NCBI GenBank assembly: GCA_032173965.1
Contig: CM063289.1
Span: 25,755,690-25,819,689 of the forward strand
DNA: 64,000 bases
Origin: Sitta carolinensis
Taxonomy: Eukaryota > Chordata > Aves > Passeriformes > Sittidae
Direction of reading: 5' to 3'
Below the pieces are notes generated by a model. It was not told the origin of the DNA, did no database searches, and saw only the letters and a program-made list of their open reading frames with translations. The position numbers and the translations under genes were made by a program. How positions within the stretch are numbered: position 1 is the stretch's first letter; each line of letters opens with the position of its first letter. Of the stretch, positions 48,389 to 62,664 are shown in pieces.

Positions 48389-50299
48389 TTTTGCCTTTCC
48401 TATAGCCCAGAAATCAAATGGAACGCCAATCTTCGACATGGTTGAGAGCTGAGCTCCGTTTCTCAATTCAGATCCTCTACCTCTGCTTTTTTCCAGGGAT
48501 GCTTACTGTGAAAAACTAAGTCTGGCTACAAACAACCTTTAAAAATCTATCATGATCCACTGTGTTCCCCCTTGATTAGCGATGTGTGATGCTTTCAAGA
48601 CTGTTGTGATTCAGGCAAGCCTGAGGAGCCTGGAGTCCCAGCACAGACTGGTGGCAAAGTAGCTGGGAATCAGCAGAGTTCAAAGACAGACATGCTCTGG
48701 GAAGAAAGGGGAGTGCCAAGAAGAAATGGGAGTCGGGAGGTTATGGCAGCACAAGCTGGGCATGAATGGAAGTCAGCTAATTAACCCGAGAAATGCAACT
48801 TCTGACAGGAAAACTTGTTCCCTGCCTGGGATCAGGGACTCTGGAGCCTTGTGGGCAAAGAGATTTTTGAACAAGTGAAACTTTCTCACGCAGCCACAGA
48901 GGTGACAAATGATGAGCTGGGCTGCTGAGCAGAGTGGAACAGCCTCAGCTGCCCCCCAAAGGGGACTCACTGCAAGGCTTTTGTCACCTGTCCAGGTGCC
49001 AGCCCTGTGCCTAATTCCATGACCTAACTCCCATGACCTGGCCAGCCCCAGAGCCCAGCCCTCCTGGTCTGAGTTGGAAAGAGCTGATCTGCACAGAAAC
49101 ACAGGTAATAACCATACTCCCCTGAGCTGTACTGATCCAATAATGCTGCCTGCTTTATTCCAAGGCTTTGGGTCTAAATACATTGCAGCTTTAACAACAT
49201 CAACTTTCTTCACTAAAGATTCAGTGATAAAATACTCCAGATTGCAGCACACAATAAATCAATCATCCTTCCCTGTATGGATTTGTAACTCAGCAGTTTG
49301 AAAGCATCTTGGAACAATTTCTGCACAGATACTTTTAGATAAGGGACAAATTTACTTTTTATTGAATCAAATGTTATTTCACTGGCTTTGGTTTATAGGT
49401 AAAAGTGACAGAGTTTTCTAGGCTTTCTTCAAATTGTTGTCACTGTGACACTGAACTGTTTAAAAAATTAGCTTCTAAAAATAATTAATTCTCTCCATTG
49501 GCAGTAACTCACTTAGTCCAAGCCTACCAGACATTATCACCATGGTCACTTGTCAAATTCTTACACAACCAGCTAAGAACAGTACCAGGACAGATTTATC
49601 TATTTTTCTTCTTATATATTAATTTCTAGAATGCCCCAAAATATGCATCCCAGAGTGCTCCTCCATTTCAATTACAGCAAATCCAGAAACAAATTCCAGA
49701 TGGCAGCTTATTTCATACATATTCTGGCATATTTAGGCACTTGACTTCTCCACTTCTTCAGAAGCAAATTAACGTTCAACTGAAAATTAGGTTTTAAAGC
49801 ACAGTTTAAAAAAAATTCACCTGGCTATATCACACAATTAGAAAAAAATCAATTACCAGATGCCAGTCTGCACTTGAAGAAAGAAAAAATAATATATTTT
49901 TAAGTACTGAAAATAATGACAAAAATCCCTTAAGTTGGAGAAATGCCTCTGCAAAGGTGACTCTGTTTCACAGGCCCAGTGCACAGACTGGGTTTAGGAG
50001 TACTGAGCAGGTCAAAGCAAACATTCAGAATTATACTGGATGAACCCAGCTGACAGCTACCCTGGTGGGTTTTGTTTTGTGGGAGCAGAAGAGAGCAAAA
50101 AAACCATAATGATCCTCAGAGTGTCCATACACTCTGCTCATTTAGCAATCAAGAAATATGTGGGGCCAGCTTCCATCTCCAGCTCTTTCCAGCAAGGCAG
50201 CAAGAGAGTACTTAGCCTGTAAACTGAGATGTAAAATATAATATATATATACACATGTATATGTATAAAAAACTAGCATATAACAGATATGTAAACTGT

Positions 50300-50336
50300 A
50301 TTATATAAATTTTACTGGTAGTAAAATTTATATAAT
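50300..50336. repeat. Perfect 17-bp inverted repeat with 3-base loop
   Basis: The arms at 50300-50316 and 50320-50336 are exact reverse complements around GGT. The arms are AT-rich (ATTATATAAATTTTACT). It is embedded in a wider TA-rich stretch from about 50235. It could be a tiny palindromic element or a cruciform-prone satellite. Confidence 0.92.
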
Positions 50337-51129
50337 CAGGAAATTTATAAAAATTTTTATATCAGAAACTGGCAGTTCCTGTCTCTGGCTCTTCATTATC
50401 ACTTAGGCAATAGGTAGGAAATTGTCAGATATTCCACTATCATCCTAAAGATAAGCATAGTTTGCTATCTGATGAACTCCTAATGAATATACTGTTAATT
50501 GCATAACCTTCCTTCAGCACAGGAACTTTTCTGTTCATCAAGGGCATGGATAAAACAGCTTCTTTGCTTTGGAGCATCCTTGTAATTAATAATATATTCT
50601 TCACACTTCTAAATATAACCCATAATGAGATGCTTTAAAGGATCCAAGCTGCACCTTTCACCAAGTGCTTTTGATCAGAAGGGAAGGAGCCAGAGCTTGT
50701 TCAGACAACAGAGGCTGCTGGAGCGGGGACTGTCGCTTCCCAGTCCTGAAAGGCTGCAAACGACTTCAAACGGGGCTCAGCAGCAAAACATGCCAAAACA
50801 GCTCCCTCCACCTAGAACACACTGTCTCGTTATCTCTGGGCATATTCTGTGCACACCAGAGATGAAAAGAAGGATATATATTAGATATAGATGGTATATA
50901 TAATACAGTCTGCATAGATGTATATTGGGTAACTTCTACTCATTAACTCCATGAAAACTCGGCCATCAATCACCAATCAGGTGATGAGCTACTACAATGT
51001 GCAAAATCTCCCCAATTATCTTTGCCTTCCATGTGACCTGGCACCTCAGAGATTTCTCCTAGTTTCCATGCCTTGAGAAAAACACATCTCCAAGGATCAC
51101 AGAACAGAAAAAAAAAGATTTCTTGTTAC

Positions 51130-51353
51130 CTATGACTTTCTCTGGAGACGTTTTCCAGAACTGCTTTATGCTGAGGGTGGCAGAGCACCCAGGGAGCTCA
51201 CAGCTGCCCAGGGAGGTTGTGGAGTTTCCCCCTCTGGAAACATTCCCAACCCACCTGGACATGTTCCTGTGTCACCTGCTCCAGGTGACTCTGCCTCGGC
51301 AGGGGCATTGGACTGGATGAACGCCAACCCTCACAAATCTGTGATTCTGTGAC
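51130..51353 (+). mobile_element. CR1 LINE, 3'-end fragment (plus strand)
   Basis: The stretch from the GAGGGTGGCAGAGCACC segment through GGGAGGTTGTGGAGTTTCC, the AACCCACCTGGACATGTTCC segment and CATTGGACTGGATGAACG to CTGTGATTCTGTGA follows the CR1 3' end in order. The terminal ATTCTGTG-type octamer is the CR1 hallmark. It is truncated at the 5' side, as nearly all CR1 copies are, and diverged at many positions. Confidence 0.9.
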
Positions 51354-54300
51354 CTTCAAACAATGATCCATGGCTGGGGAGAAGAAAGGAACTCCCCACA
51401 TGTGGAGTTCCCTTAATTTCTGTTCCCTTAACTCCTGAACAACACAATTTTTGCCCTGAAAATTCCTTCCCAGTGATTTGGATGGAGTATTCCATGATTC
51501 CAAGGGGGAGTTCCTTCCAGTGTCAGAGCTTGCTGTGCCTTGCAGCAGCTTGGGCCAAATGCCTTCACCTGTCAGCTATGAGCATCACTGCTGCCTTTGT
51601 GCAGCAGCTGAGAGAATTCCCCATGTTTAAAAGCCTCAGGACCATTAAATGCTTGCACAGTAAAGGCTGACTTTCTACATCAACACCTCATTTAAACTAC
51701 AGCATATTTTAAGACAGGAACGTATTTTGATTTAAAGATTGCAGTAAGTAAGGATTTCTGTACAAGTGAGTCCACTGTATTTGCCCCTACTGTGAAGAGC
51801 TGTATATTATCTGTGTTTCTCTTGTCTAGTTTCCTGGATCAGGCTGATTCTTGCTAAGCTAAAGAAACAACAGTGTGATGAAATCAAAGGGACAGGTGTA
51901 AATTGATAAAGGCAACTCTCAACCCTCTCTTAAATAAATCAAATACCAAATCCCTTCTAATAAGGTTTCTTTTTCAACTCTAATCATGTGAGCCTTGTAA
52001 GGTTGTTCACAGCCCCTTGTCTAATAACCTTTCCACTTTATAGCAGCTGCCCATGTCTTTTACCACCTCTCAACCACCTGCTCTTCAACTTGCATAGCAC
52101 GACCTCTAATTATGTTGTAAACTACATTTTTCTAAGCTTTATGTTTAAGTCAAATCACATATCACAAAATACACACAGTAGCTTATTAACATTCACAGTA
52201 TCTTATTAACAAGGTCATGATTCAATCAAGAACCACTGAGAAGTGACACAACTCTTGTTTTCCCTAACATGTTGACACGGATTTTTATTTTTTTTTTAAT
52301 CTTGATGCATTATGTTCCATTACCAGGCTCTCTGTGGTTTTGTCCAAAACTAACAACAGCCAGTTCAGCACACACAGCTCTGGAGCTGAATTGTTATTGT
52401 TGTAGCAGTCAAGAACTCCAGGTTTGGGCTGCAGACATTCTACAGCAGGTTCTGTACTGTGCTGCTTAACCTTTTAAACCACCCTAACAACACAGCTTTT
52501 ACTAACTCACTGAAACCTCCCCCAGAGTTCCAACAGCTGCAAAAAAACCCAAGTTCTACAAAATAGAAATACAGGTCAGAAAACTGACTAGCTGTGTCCC
52601 TCAATGAGAGTTTGTCAGTGCTTCTGCTTTAAAAGCCAAACCTTTAATAGTTGCTGATGAGTAGGAGGCATGCCATTAAATGTACAAATGCAAGTTCTTC
52701 CTCTCCCTTCTGAACAGAAATTAGAAATACTTTTGGTATTTACTCAGTTTCTGCCACTGCAGCCTATACTTCCTCTCAGTGACCAGTATCACACTCTATG
52801 GGTTTGTTTTTCATACAACTGAAGAATTCCTTACAATCCTTCCTATACCTGGCCCCCAAAATTCTCATGCTTGCTTCTGCATTTCCTTATTCAATGAATT
52901 TATTACCTAACTCCCCCTTGTACCTAGACTGTAGTAATTTCAACTCTCAATTACGTATTCTTACACTCATTACCTACAGAAACAAAGTTTCCACATACAA
53001 TTAATGCCTCCCCCCCAATAATCTGCTTATCTGTCCTCATAACCAAATCAGGTGGCCAATTTCGCAAAAACAACAAAAAGATATCATATCTTGAGGGGAA
53101 TTTTTATATCTTCAGTGAAAATACATGGCAGGGCAGAATGCTCTGACAGAAGCAAAGGCTGCATCAAAAGGCCAGCCTGTACTGCACGACAATCCATGCA
53201 TGAAGATACTGGGGAAACCTTTAATTGGAATGCTCACTCTCTTATGCACTGAAGAGTCAGTCAAGGCCAGGACATAAATGAATGGGAGTCAAGGATGGAA
53301 GAGAAATCAAATTCACCAGTTCTGGTGCTCCTGAAGTATTTGCTAACTCAGTGATTGAACTGACTTTGCAGGAATCCCACCCACAGAGCAAGCAGGGGAA
53401 AATCTCACAGAAATACAGCGTAATGTGGTTCTCAAGGGCTGGTACATGATTTTTTAATGTTCTCAGCAGGAAGACTTTCTTTCCAACCTACCATAACTAA
53501 AAGAAGCAGAATAGATCTCTGAGACCAAGTTCTGTCACCTGTATAGTAGATAAGATTGCACTTGGTCTCGATAAAGTAATTTTCATGACATTCAGGTCGA
53601 AAGTACACCTCATTTCCTATGCAGGTCAGCCATAATTTCCTACACAGCCACCTAAACTTGAGGGACTCTGATGTCAGCACTTTAAATAACTGCACTCATA
53701 GTGCCCAACCTTTCCAAAACCTTCTCTGACAATGAGACAGAGCTGGTTTTATGTAGGTCTTTCCCACCTGCCAAGTGCAGGAATGCAGACATTTGTTGCT
53801 CAAGGGGAAAGGGGCTGGCAGATTGAAGAGCTTTGCCTCAAGACCCAAAGCACCAGCCCAGCCCTGCTCCACAGCAAAGCCAGGAGCAGCCAGAAGCCAC
53901 CAGCCCTTCCTGCCAGCATCAGGGACCTGGCACGACTGGCAAGCACAGGCACTTCCTCTGAAGGCACCAAGGGCAGCTGTGAGGCAGCTCCTCTGCTCTC
54001 TGGGCATCTCTGCCATCTCCCCCAGAGAAAACAGATGCCAGGCTGCTAATCTGCTTTAGGAGAGGAAAGAACAGCCTGGCAGAGATTTTGATCCGTGTCA
54101 CAATTACAGTTCAGTCCTGGAGCAACACACATTTCTCATGATCCCCTGCTGGAATTAATACAAAGGCTGAGCTGAACCAGTATAACCTTCAGAATGTGAA
54201 GGAAATAATCTCTTGCCTCACCCCTAAAAAGCAACTTAAGTATGAAAAAATGTCTGGATACCTAAAGAGTGCTTCATTCTGTTAGGTTAGAAAAATCAAA

Positions 54301-56331
54301 ACCAACGAAACCCACAATCCAAAACAAGAGTAGCCATGTGAAGCCATCACAATAAAATACTCCTTTCCTCACGTTTGAGAAAATCCTGATGTCCTGACTA
54401 TGCCTGGAGAAGAGTGCTCGTAACAATGTTCAAATGTATTCCTTGATTACATTTTCAATACAGGTAATACTGTGGGGCCACACAAAATATTACATCCAGC
54501 CTACAAGTCACCCCAGCGTCCAGATTCCAGCAGGTACCCAGTCTCCATGACCCAGGTTATGCAGAAAAGCAAACACAGATTCTGTGAGCCTGTCACAGAA
54601 GAGGACATGTGGTGCTCCTGCTGATTTTCAATCAACAGAGCAGCATGACTTGGTCAGCCCAGTCCTTAATTTAGTTTTAGCTGACAACCACTGCACTCTA
54701 CACAATGTGCTGGAGCTTCACGTGTAGTAATTGTGTTTTTAAAGACAGATTTCTGCATCCATTGTTGTGTGCATGTGTCATTCTTGGCTGCCTTAACCAT
54801 GCACTGAACCATCACTCCAGAGGCTACTGTTCCTCCTTCCCCTCTCTAACCTCTCCATCCAGCCAGTTTTGATATCTCAAGATCTCTAGAAGTTTGGGAA
54901 AGTGCTTAAGTAATTACAGTACAGAGGAAGTAAGTCAGCACATGTGTGGGTTTGAATTACAAAAATTTTTCATTTGGCTCAGGAGGAGAGAAAATGTGTC
55001 TTGAAAGCCAGAAACATCAGCCCTTGTTCTCAAAATATTTGATGAGCAGATAGGGACACATTCACTCCTTCTGGAACATACGTTACACGACAGCTTCCAG
55101 CGGCAGCTGCTTTACACTCTGGAAAGAAACACTGCGTTTTACAAACCAAAACCATAGGACATGAATGAAAAAAATCCAAGAGAAAAATATGCAGAATTGT
55201 TGTTAGGCTATGTAAAGTGAAGAACTGACCCCATAGTTCTGAAGTTCCTCCCGGATTTTGCATAGTCATTGAATATACTTTTTGCAGGAACCTGAATCCT
55301 GGACATGTTTTTCTTTTAAATCTTTTACACAATTTTAGAGATTTCTTCTTCATTTATTATGTATAATAGGGATAACATTTTTATTTAGTTTAAATTGGCC
55401 TTTTCCAAACATCACTCTACAGCTTCAAGCTACTTCCTTTTGAAATGTTTCCACAGTGGCCGTCTCCCCAGTATTTAGAACTCACCATGACTAACTCCTC
55501 ATAGCTTCTTAAATATGCAAAAAGAAAAGGACTTTCATTTATGTTACTAAATGCAGTCACATCACAGACTGTCTCCTGAAATCAACCTTTAAAAATAATA
55601 ATAAATATTTCATACCATATGCTGAGAATATCATGGGCTTCAATCTCATAAAGAAAACAGAAACACATGGAAATTCCTTGCTCAGTACTCTGTGGAAAGA
55701 AACTGTAAAGCAGAACTCAGAGGGGTGGATAGGAGTTGTTATGTACAAGCACAATGCAAAGGCCACTATTAAATAAACAGAAATCTTGTGCATTAGGACT
55801 CAAACTGTGCTCAGAACTCAGGCCACCATGGATCTGAGGCCACCAGCAGTTTAGATCTGTTACTACTTCTGGTTTGCATTCCAAGTACCATTTCAAAGGA
55901 CAATTCTGCATTTCCAGTTAAACAAGGTGTAATGTTTACACCCGCACAGTGTAACAATGAAAGGAAGGAAAAAGAACAATGAAAATTCTCGATTTTCTTC
56001 ATAATCCTGATACACACTTCTGCCTAAATACTTCTCTTTAAACCTTCTCAATCAAGATTTCCAGCTCACAAAACATAACAAGGAGTAGCTCAAGACACAC
56101 TAAGCAATGGAGCATGACTGGCACTGAGATGTCATTCTGCAATGATGACTTCTCAACAACCCAAAAATCCACGCTCCCAGTCCAACAGCAGCTGGAAGTA
56201 ACAACAGTGACCTTTAAATTTCAGGACAACAAAATCCAGCTCCAGCAGGCAGTAGAACAGCAAGAGGCAAAATCTGAGGGCACATATGGGAGGGATGATC
56301 TGTGCCCAGAGGCCACATTCAAAATTCCCAC

Positions 56332-56351
56332 TTTTTTTTTTTTTTTTTTTT
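56332..56351. repeat. Poly(T) tract of 20 bases
   Basis: An uninterrupted T20 is followed by AAATAAAAC. It is a homopolymer microsatellite. Confidence 0.85.
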
Positions 56352-56835
56352 AAATAAAACATTCACAAGGATCGTTTTGAAGAAGTTGCTTAAGCTCAGT
56401 TTTTGTCAGAGCCTGTGCACCTCACTGCCTTCACTGAGCTACTGATGCATGTAGCCATGTTAGCAAAGCACAGGCATGGCCAGATGCCCCCCTTCCAACT
56501 ATCACTACAGAAGGAGAGTCTGCAAAAGGAATTGCAACCTAGAATCCATTAATTTAGAGCTTTCACCTTAGAAGCAGCTGCCAACACTCAAGCATCCCAA
56601 AGGGAGCATTTAAACACTGACAATCTCTTCCACAAGTCTCACTCTGGATCCTATAGATATTTCCTAGTGTAGTTGTCAACATCCAGGCTTTACTCCTTAC
56701 CTACACTTCTTGGAAAACAGTGACTTACAAAAGTATCTTACTAAAGAGTTGTGGATGAAAAATTTAAGTAAGGGACTGTGGAAGAGCAACAGTCAATTTA
56801 AAATGTTTCATGTGCTCAACTTTTATTCAGTTAAC

Positions 56836-56852
56836 AAAAAAAAAAAAAAAAA
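56836..56852. repeat. Poly(A) tract of 17 bases
   Basis: An uninterrupted A17. No element body was recognised next to it. Confidence 0.8.
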
Positions 56853-57670
56853 CAGGCAAGAAATTAGACCAAGAAGAATACCACAGTCAAAAGCTTTAAC
56901 CCGATGGAAAAATCCAATCACAATTTATAGCCCTATTATCAGCTGGTGTCTATCACAGAGGAATATAATCAGACATACTCCAATCACCCAGTTATGATGA
57001 CACAGCAGCAGCCTTGACAAAATGACACCTGTTCTCTTGCAGATGGTGACACTTCAAGCACTGCAGTCACCCATGGCCCCACCACAAGGCAGCAGCAGAG
57101 CCAAAACAAACCCAGGGTTCTTGACTGCCAGCCCTGCAGCTTCAGGACTTTATGGCAAGCTGTCCTTCAAGTCCCCTGAGAACCACACCCCGATATCTTC
57201 ATTTCCTACCCCTGCCTCAGCAGGGAGGGCAGATCCAGCTGTGCTCCACCACTGGCACCAGACTCCTGCTTCTCCCAGCCCTCGCCCTCCTCCCTGAACT
57301 GCTGCTCACTGCCCCAGGTACTCATCCTGCCCTTTGCACAGGGCATCCTCCCATATTTCCTGGCTAGGCTCTTCTTCTTCAACCCCCCCTTTGGAGGCTG
57401 TGTTTGCCCCATGTACAGTACCTGTGGTAATCCAGAGTAACACTGGGTACCAGTCCTGCTGCACCTGGTGTCAGAGGAGGGACCCTCTGTCCTCGCTGTG
57501 ATCTCAGCTCCACTCCTGCTGCTGCTCCTCAGTTTCATTGCTCTTCTTGCTTCTCTTGAGTCTGTCCTGATACCAAATCCCTCTGCCAGCCTTCTGTAAC
57601 CTCAGCACAGCCATAAGCTCTGTGCCAGCCTGGGCAGAACCCCACAGGCTTCAGCAATGCCCTGCTGCAA

Positions 57671-57720
57671 ACTCAATTGCTTAATTACACTGCAAACACA
57701 ATTACTTAATTACAACGGAA
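57671..57720. repeat. Imperfect 25-bp tandem duplication
   Basis: Two adjacent copies around CAATTGCTTAATTAC and CAATTACTTAATTAC have a period of 25 and a few mismatches. Confidence 0.7.
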
Positions 57721-60700
57721 ACTGGGACTGCTATTACAGGACCCGTGTTGGATCCGCTTTTCTGAAGCACCTCTTGGTGCTGAAATTACAAATCATGATT
57801 TAAGTTGGTGGTTTAAGTGCTTGGTGGTTATCAGACAGAAGAACAGTTTAGAATGGGCTTGTAGTAGAGTAGTTATGTGCAAAAAGAAATTTAAAAATGT
57901 GATTTTAAGGGTGACGATGTTTCTTTAATCCCTTAAGAGCCGTTTAGTTCACTGGCTTGAATACAAAGAATCAGGAACCATTTTTCCAGGTTTCACATCA
58001 GATAGTAGGTAATTATGGAAACAGAATAGAACTTTAATTATGAGAAAAAAACATAGATTGTTCTATTGTGATCTTCTACAGCAGTTCTGTTTCTTAGAAG
58101 TAAACATATTGTGCAAGCTGGAAAGAAACCATTGATTAAAATAATCAAAAGCCCTACCAGAAGCGTGGACATGCCTTTCTTTGTAAAAACCAAAACATTG
58201 TATCTGACTAGAGATACAATAGGTGAGCTATTTGAATTACCTCTTCCAAAGCCTACTTTAATTTTTCCTCACAGATTCATTTAATTAAATCCACTATTAC
58301 CGGGTGGGTTTTTTCATTTTACATACACTATACAAAAGCTTGGTGTACTCTGGGAAATCTAAGAGATTAGAAAATCTTACCAATAGCTTTTTATCTTGAT
58401 TTCTTCACAGCAATTTTCACCTGAGGAACCTGTTTAAGATGCTGTTTCCAAGCATGCTAGAAATCAAATATTTTTTAAAATAAAACAGCAGTAGTTGCAC
58501 TTACAGGTACCTGATAAGCAGAAACACTTTTCAGTTCCTCCTCTGAAAAGCTGAAATATCATTAAAACAAGGTCAGAGGTGTGAGGGTCATAGGGAAGAG
58601 TCCAGAACTGGAATTAGCAGCCATGCCAGGCTATGACTGGAATAGGCCCCCCCTTTTCCCCGGGGTTCTGTCAGCACAGTGGGGGCTCTGCTGCCAATGC
58701 CAGCCCAGGGCAGGCACATAAGCTCCACCAAACACTCCAGGGGGATCAGGCCCGGAGCAGGCAGCTCCCCTTGTGCAGATGCTCCAGCACAAATGAGAGC
58801 AGGGGTGCCGTGGCTCCTTGCCTTTCCTTCTGTGGCTCTCGGAGGAGCAGCGAGCTCTGCACAGCCTGGCCCCCACCACAGCAGCTGCTCTGCACTCGCC
58901 TTCCTCCCAGGCTCACTTTCTTGGTCACAGAGATTATTCCAATTCTAATCAAAACGGGGAGGAAAGAGCCTCACAGAACGCTAGGGGGACAAAACTGTAC
59001 AAAGGATAAAGGAGTTGAGCAGCATTGAGACGAGACCTATTTGTAAAACAGATTATGGACGCAAAAGTGCTCCTTGTCACAAGGGAAAATAAAGGCACAA
59101 AAGGTCCCTCGATGAGCAAACATAATGAAACCTGCCAAGATGAGTGATAAAAACATGGAAGGAAAAATTATGCAGGTCTCCAGGACACTGGCAGAATTTA
59201 TTGTAAAACACTTTTTCCTGCATCCTGAAGTCTGCACTTTTAAAATTAAAATTAAAAGTTCACCTGAGGGCGGTGCAATATTGGTATTTCACCTCATATC
59301 TGCCCGGACAATATCTCTTCTCTGTACTGTCAAAGGATTGAATAAAACAAACAGCATTCAGGACTTCCTCAAATTTCCTACCACAAAGGAAAAACGGAGT
59401 GCAGCGCCCCAGCCCACCTCCAGCAGCCCAGCAGCTGCAGGGAGGCCATTCCTGGCAGCACCAGCATGGCCACAGTGAGGACAGTGCTGCACCAAGGTCC
59501 AGGCTCATCCCCAAGGGAAATGCTGGGTTTTCCACACTAAAGTGACAACTCTTCTGGGGCTTTAAAGGTATTGAGAAGTAAAATGCTGTTCAAAGGAACC
59601 AAGAGGACATGAAGAACTCGGGGAGAAAAACCCCTACAAAACAATTCAGTAGACAAGCACAGATTTAATAAATTCTAGTATGTCCTCACCCTTTTATGTG
59701 AGAAAGAAAGTCAGTCTGAAAAGGCTCTGGTGCTATTAAATAATTGTGTTTCTTATCTCGGAGTGAACATTTCATCTTTTATATACATACAAAGAAACCC
59801 CCACCTGTTTTCTCTTTTAGTGGATGGAACAGGCAGCTTAGATGGCAATTTTAATTGAATGTGTTCAGGCTGTTGCACAAGAACACTGATACATAGACCT
59901 GTGGCTGGGAAGAAAAGACTTTCCCTTACCACCTACACCTTGACTTCATTACAAATATCCCTGCTGGTTCTCACAACTCAGCTCCAAGCTTGACACTTGC
60001 AACATGTCTAGAGGCAGGAATTGTGAAGCAGCAATGCAAATTCCAGTGGAATTCAATATTTTAATTGCTATTTCTCAGTCACACTCCACATGGGGGTGAT
60101 ATACGTGGTGAAATACTTGAATGACCAGTTGTTCTTTTCTCTGTGTCTATGTGCATTTCTCAATACACATTGTATCATTTTATACACATAAACCCACACA
60201 CAGGGGCTAGAAATGAAATCGATTGTCAAACACATTACGCATGTTAAATCCCTGTACAGGAAAAAAAGAGAAGTGTGGTTATGTTTGCAACCTCTGCCAA
60301 AACAGAGAATCACAGTCTCATACAACTTAGAGATCTCCAGTGACAGGGTAAGATGATGAGGACAGGCCAGAAAAAGGGTGCAAGAACTGGCATGAGCCCA
60401 ACATATGCTCTAACAAAGCTACTCAGTTCTCTGCATTTTAATGCAAAGGATTCGTAATGTGTTGTAGTGGGTTAAAATCCAAGACAAAAAGGGTGAGCTG
60501 AAATGTGTCACTTCAAATACAGTCATGAACACAGCGTCCCTAGAAAAGAGGCTGGGGCTACTGCTGCAGCCAAGCCTTGATTAAGGCTCTCAGTGCATCC
60601 CACAAAGGCACAAGGAGGATCCCCACCCCTCTCACATGTGCAGGAAGTGCTGGCTGTGACCCTCACCCCAGAGCACAATCTCACTGAAAGCATTGCAGGC

Positions 60701-62664
60701 ATAAAAACTCCCCAGTGCAAGGCTTAAATTACAGAAATTACTACCAAAGCATGCAGAGAACTGCATATTAAACCAGTCTTAATCATGATCCTAATCCTAA
60801 AGGAAGCAGGATGGAGTGTCATGAGACCCTTATTAAAACTGCAAAAGATTTCAGTGGGAGTGAATAAAAACAGGGTCCTACAAGTGCAGGAATGGAGAAA
60901 GAGAGGAAAAATATTCATCAAAGAAAAGGCAATAGAACAAGGAAACCAGCCTCAACGTACAATTCATTTTGATGCTAAAATACAGAAGCTATCTTAATGT
61001 CGGTAACATTAAGATAAGGTCATTTGATAGTCACTTATTTTCTCACACCATAACTCACCCATTTAAAAAAGAAAAGATTTTCTGTCTGTGCTCTTGCACT
61101 GTAAAACTACTTCATTCAGTTAAAATATTTCAGTTTGCAAATTACATTTTGCCTTTGATTCCCAGAAATTATTTCCTTTTCACATCAGCCGTAATAGTTA
61201 AACAACTGTGATTCCAGCATCCTTCCCTCAATAAACAAACAAAAGGATAAATATAAAAATCAGGTAATCTGAATTTCAGAAAGCAAGTAGCAGGAGAATG
61301 GAAAAAACAAAAGCACTAAGCAACGAAGAGCTACTCGAGATATCTGAAAACCTTTTACGTTTATAGTAGTTCAATATTTATAGCCTGTTAAATAATTACA
61401 CATACAAGAGCTTCACACACTCTATTTTCATTTTCCTGCTATTCTCTCCTATTGAAATAACTGCAAGATTAATTGTAGCCATAAAAAGGCAGCATCCAAC
61501 TCTTTTATGACCATTCCTGTCTATAAACTGCATGAACACATTAGACCAACAGGGAAAATGTTTAAATGCTGGTGTTTAAACTTTGTAGCCATCAACAATA
61601 AGAGAAAGCTCAAAATCGATCTGGGGGATAGAAACACTGCAAATGTCCAAGCAGACAATGCTACATGAAAATGCTACATGACTCCCTCACAAGATAACAC
61701 TGCTCAAGAACAGAAAAATACAAACATCAGAACAGACCTAGTAGGTTGTTTCAGTTGGTTTTCCTACAGAACTTGGTCAGCCCTCTGCAAAGGTCACTGC
61801 TGTGACTTAAACTCTAAACACATTTTCATAAAGGAAAACCACATTTTGTGTAGGTATTACTTAAAACTTTTCAGCACTGATAGAACTGCAGCACAATCAT
61901 TACAAATCCTACATTCATTTACATCTTTAGGTAAGTAAAATGCTGAGATCACCAAAGCCATGTAATCATCATCAAAAAGGAGATGTAATTCACTGCCCAC
62001 AAGCCACAGACAAAGTTATCCCACTACTGGGGATAAACTGCTCAGATTTGAGTTTGCTGAATTTCCTTTGATGTAAAAAGAATAATTTCACGCTTCAAGA
62101 AAAGGAACAGGATGCCAGAAAAACTGGATTTGATTCCTTACTCTGTCAAAGACTTCTCGTGTTAGTGCCGGCCGACCCTTTGGGATATTGGGGTCGGCTT
62201 CAGGTTGCTCAGTCAGGACACCTGGAGGCACTGCAGGCAGGGGCACTGCTTGTGCATCCAGAGCCATGTGGGAAGCAGTGGGCTGAGATGGGATGGTTCA
62301 AGCAGGGATAAAGGTCCATTTGTCAGAATTTGAAGACTCACATACACTTAGAATAAAAGGGACTGTAAGGCACCATGCCCAGGGAACTACAGGTCTGCTG
62401 ACAGAACTCAAAAAGTCTTGCCCATCTCTTCTGTTAAACATTCCCAGGGAAAAGGAGTTCTCAGGAATCTGGAACCCTCTGCAAAGTAGACCTGGAAGCT
62501 AAGTGGAATCTTAAAACCAGAGAAATGAATTAATGTTCAAGTGATATTTTGGATGTGACAAAGCGTCACGGGGCGAATGAACAAAACCTGTGTCAATTAC
62601 AGGATTGCATCATTGCCAATTATCTGACAAAATAATCTGAAATGAGAGACTACAAAGAAGGAGA

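Noticed and set aside
60455..60490. TGTTGTAGTGGGTTAA resembling the start of an avian ERVL-type LTR
   Set aside because: The similarity ends after about 16 bases, and no second LTR or target duplication was seen.
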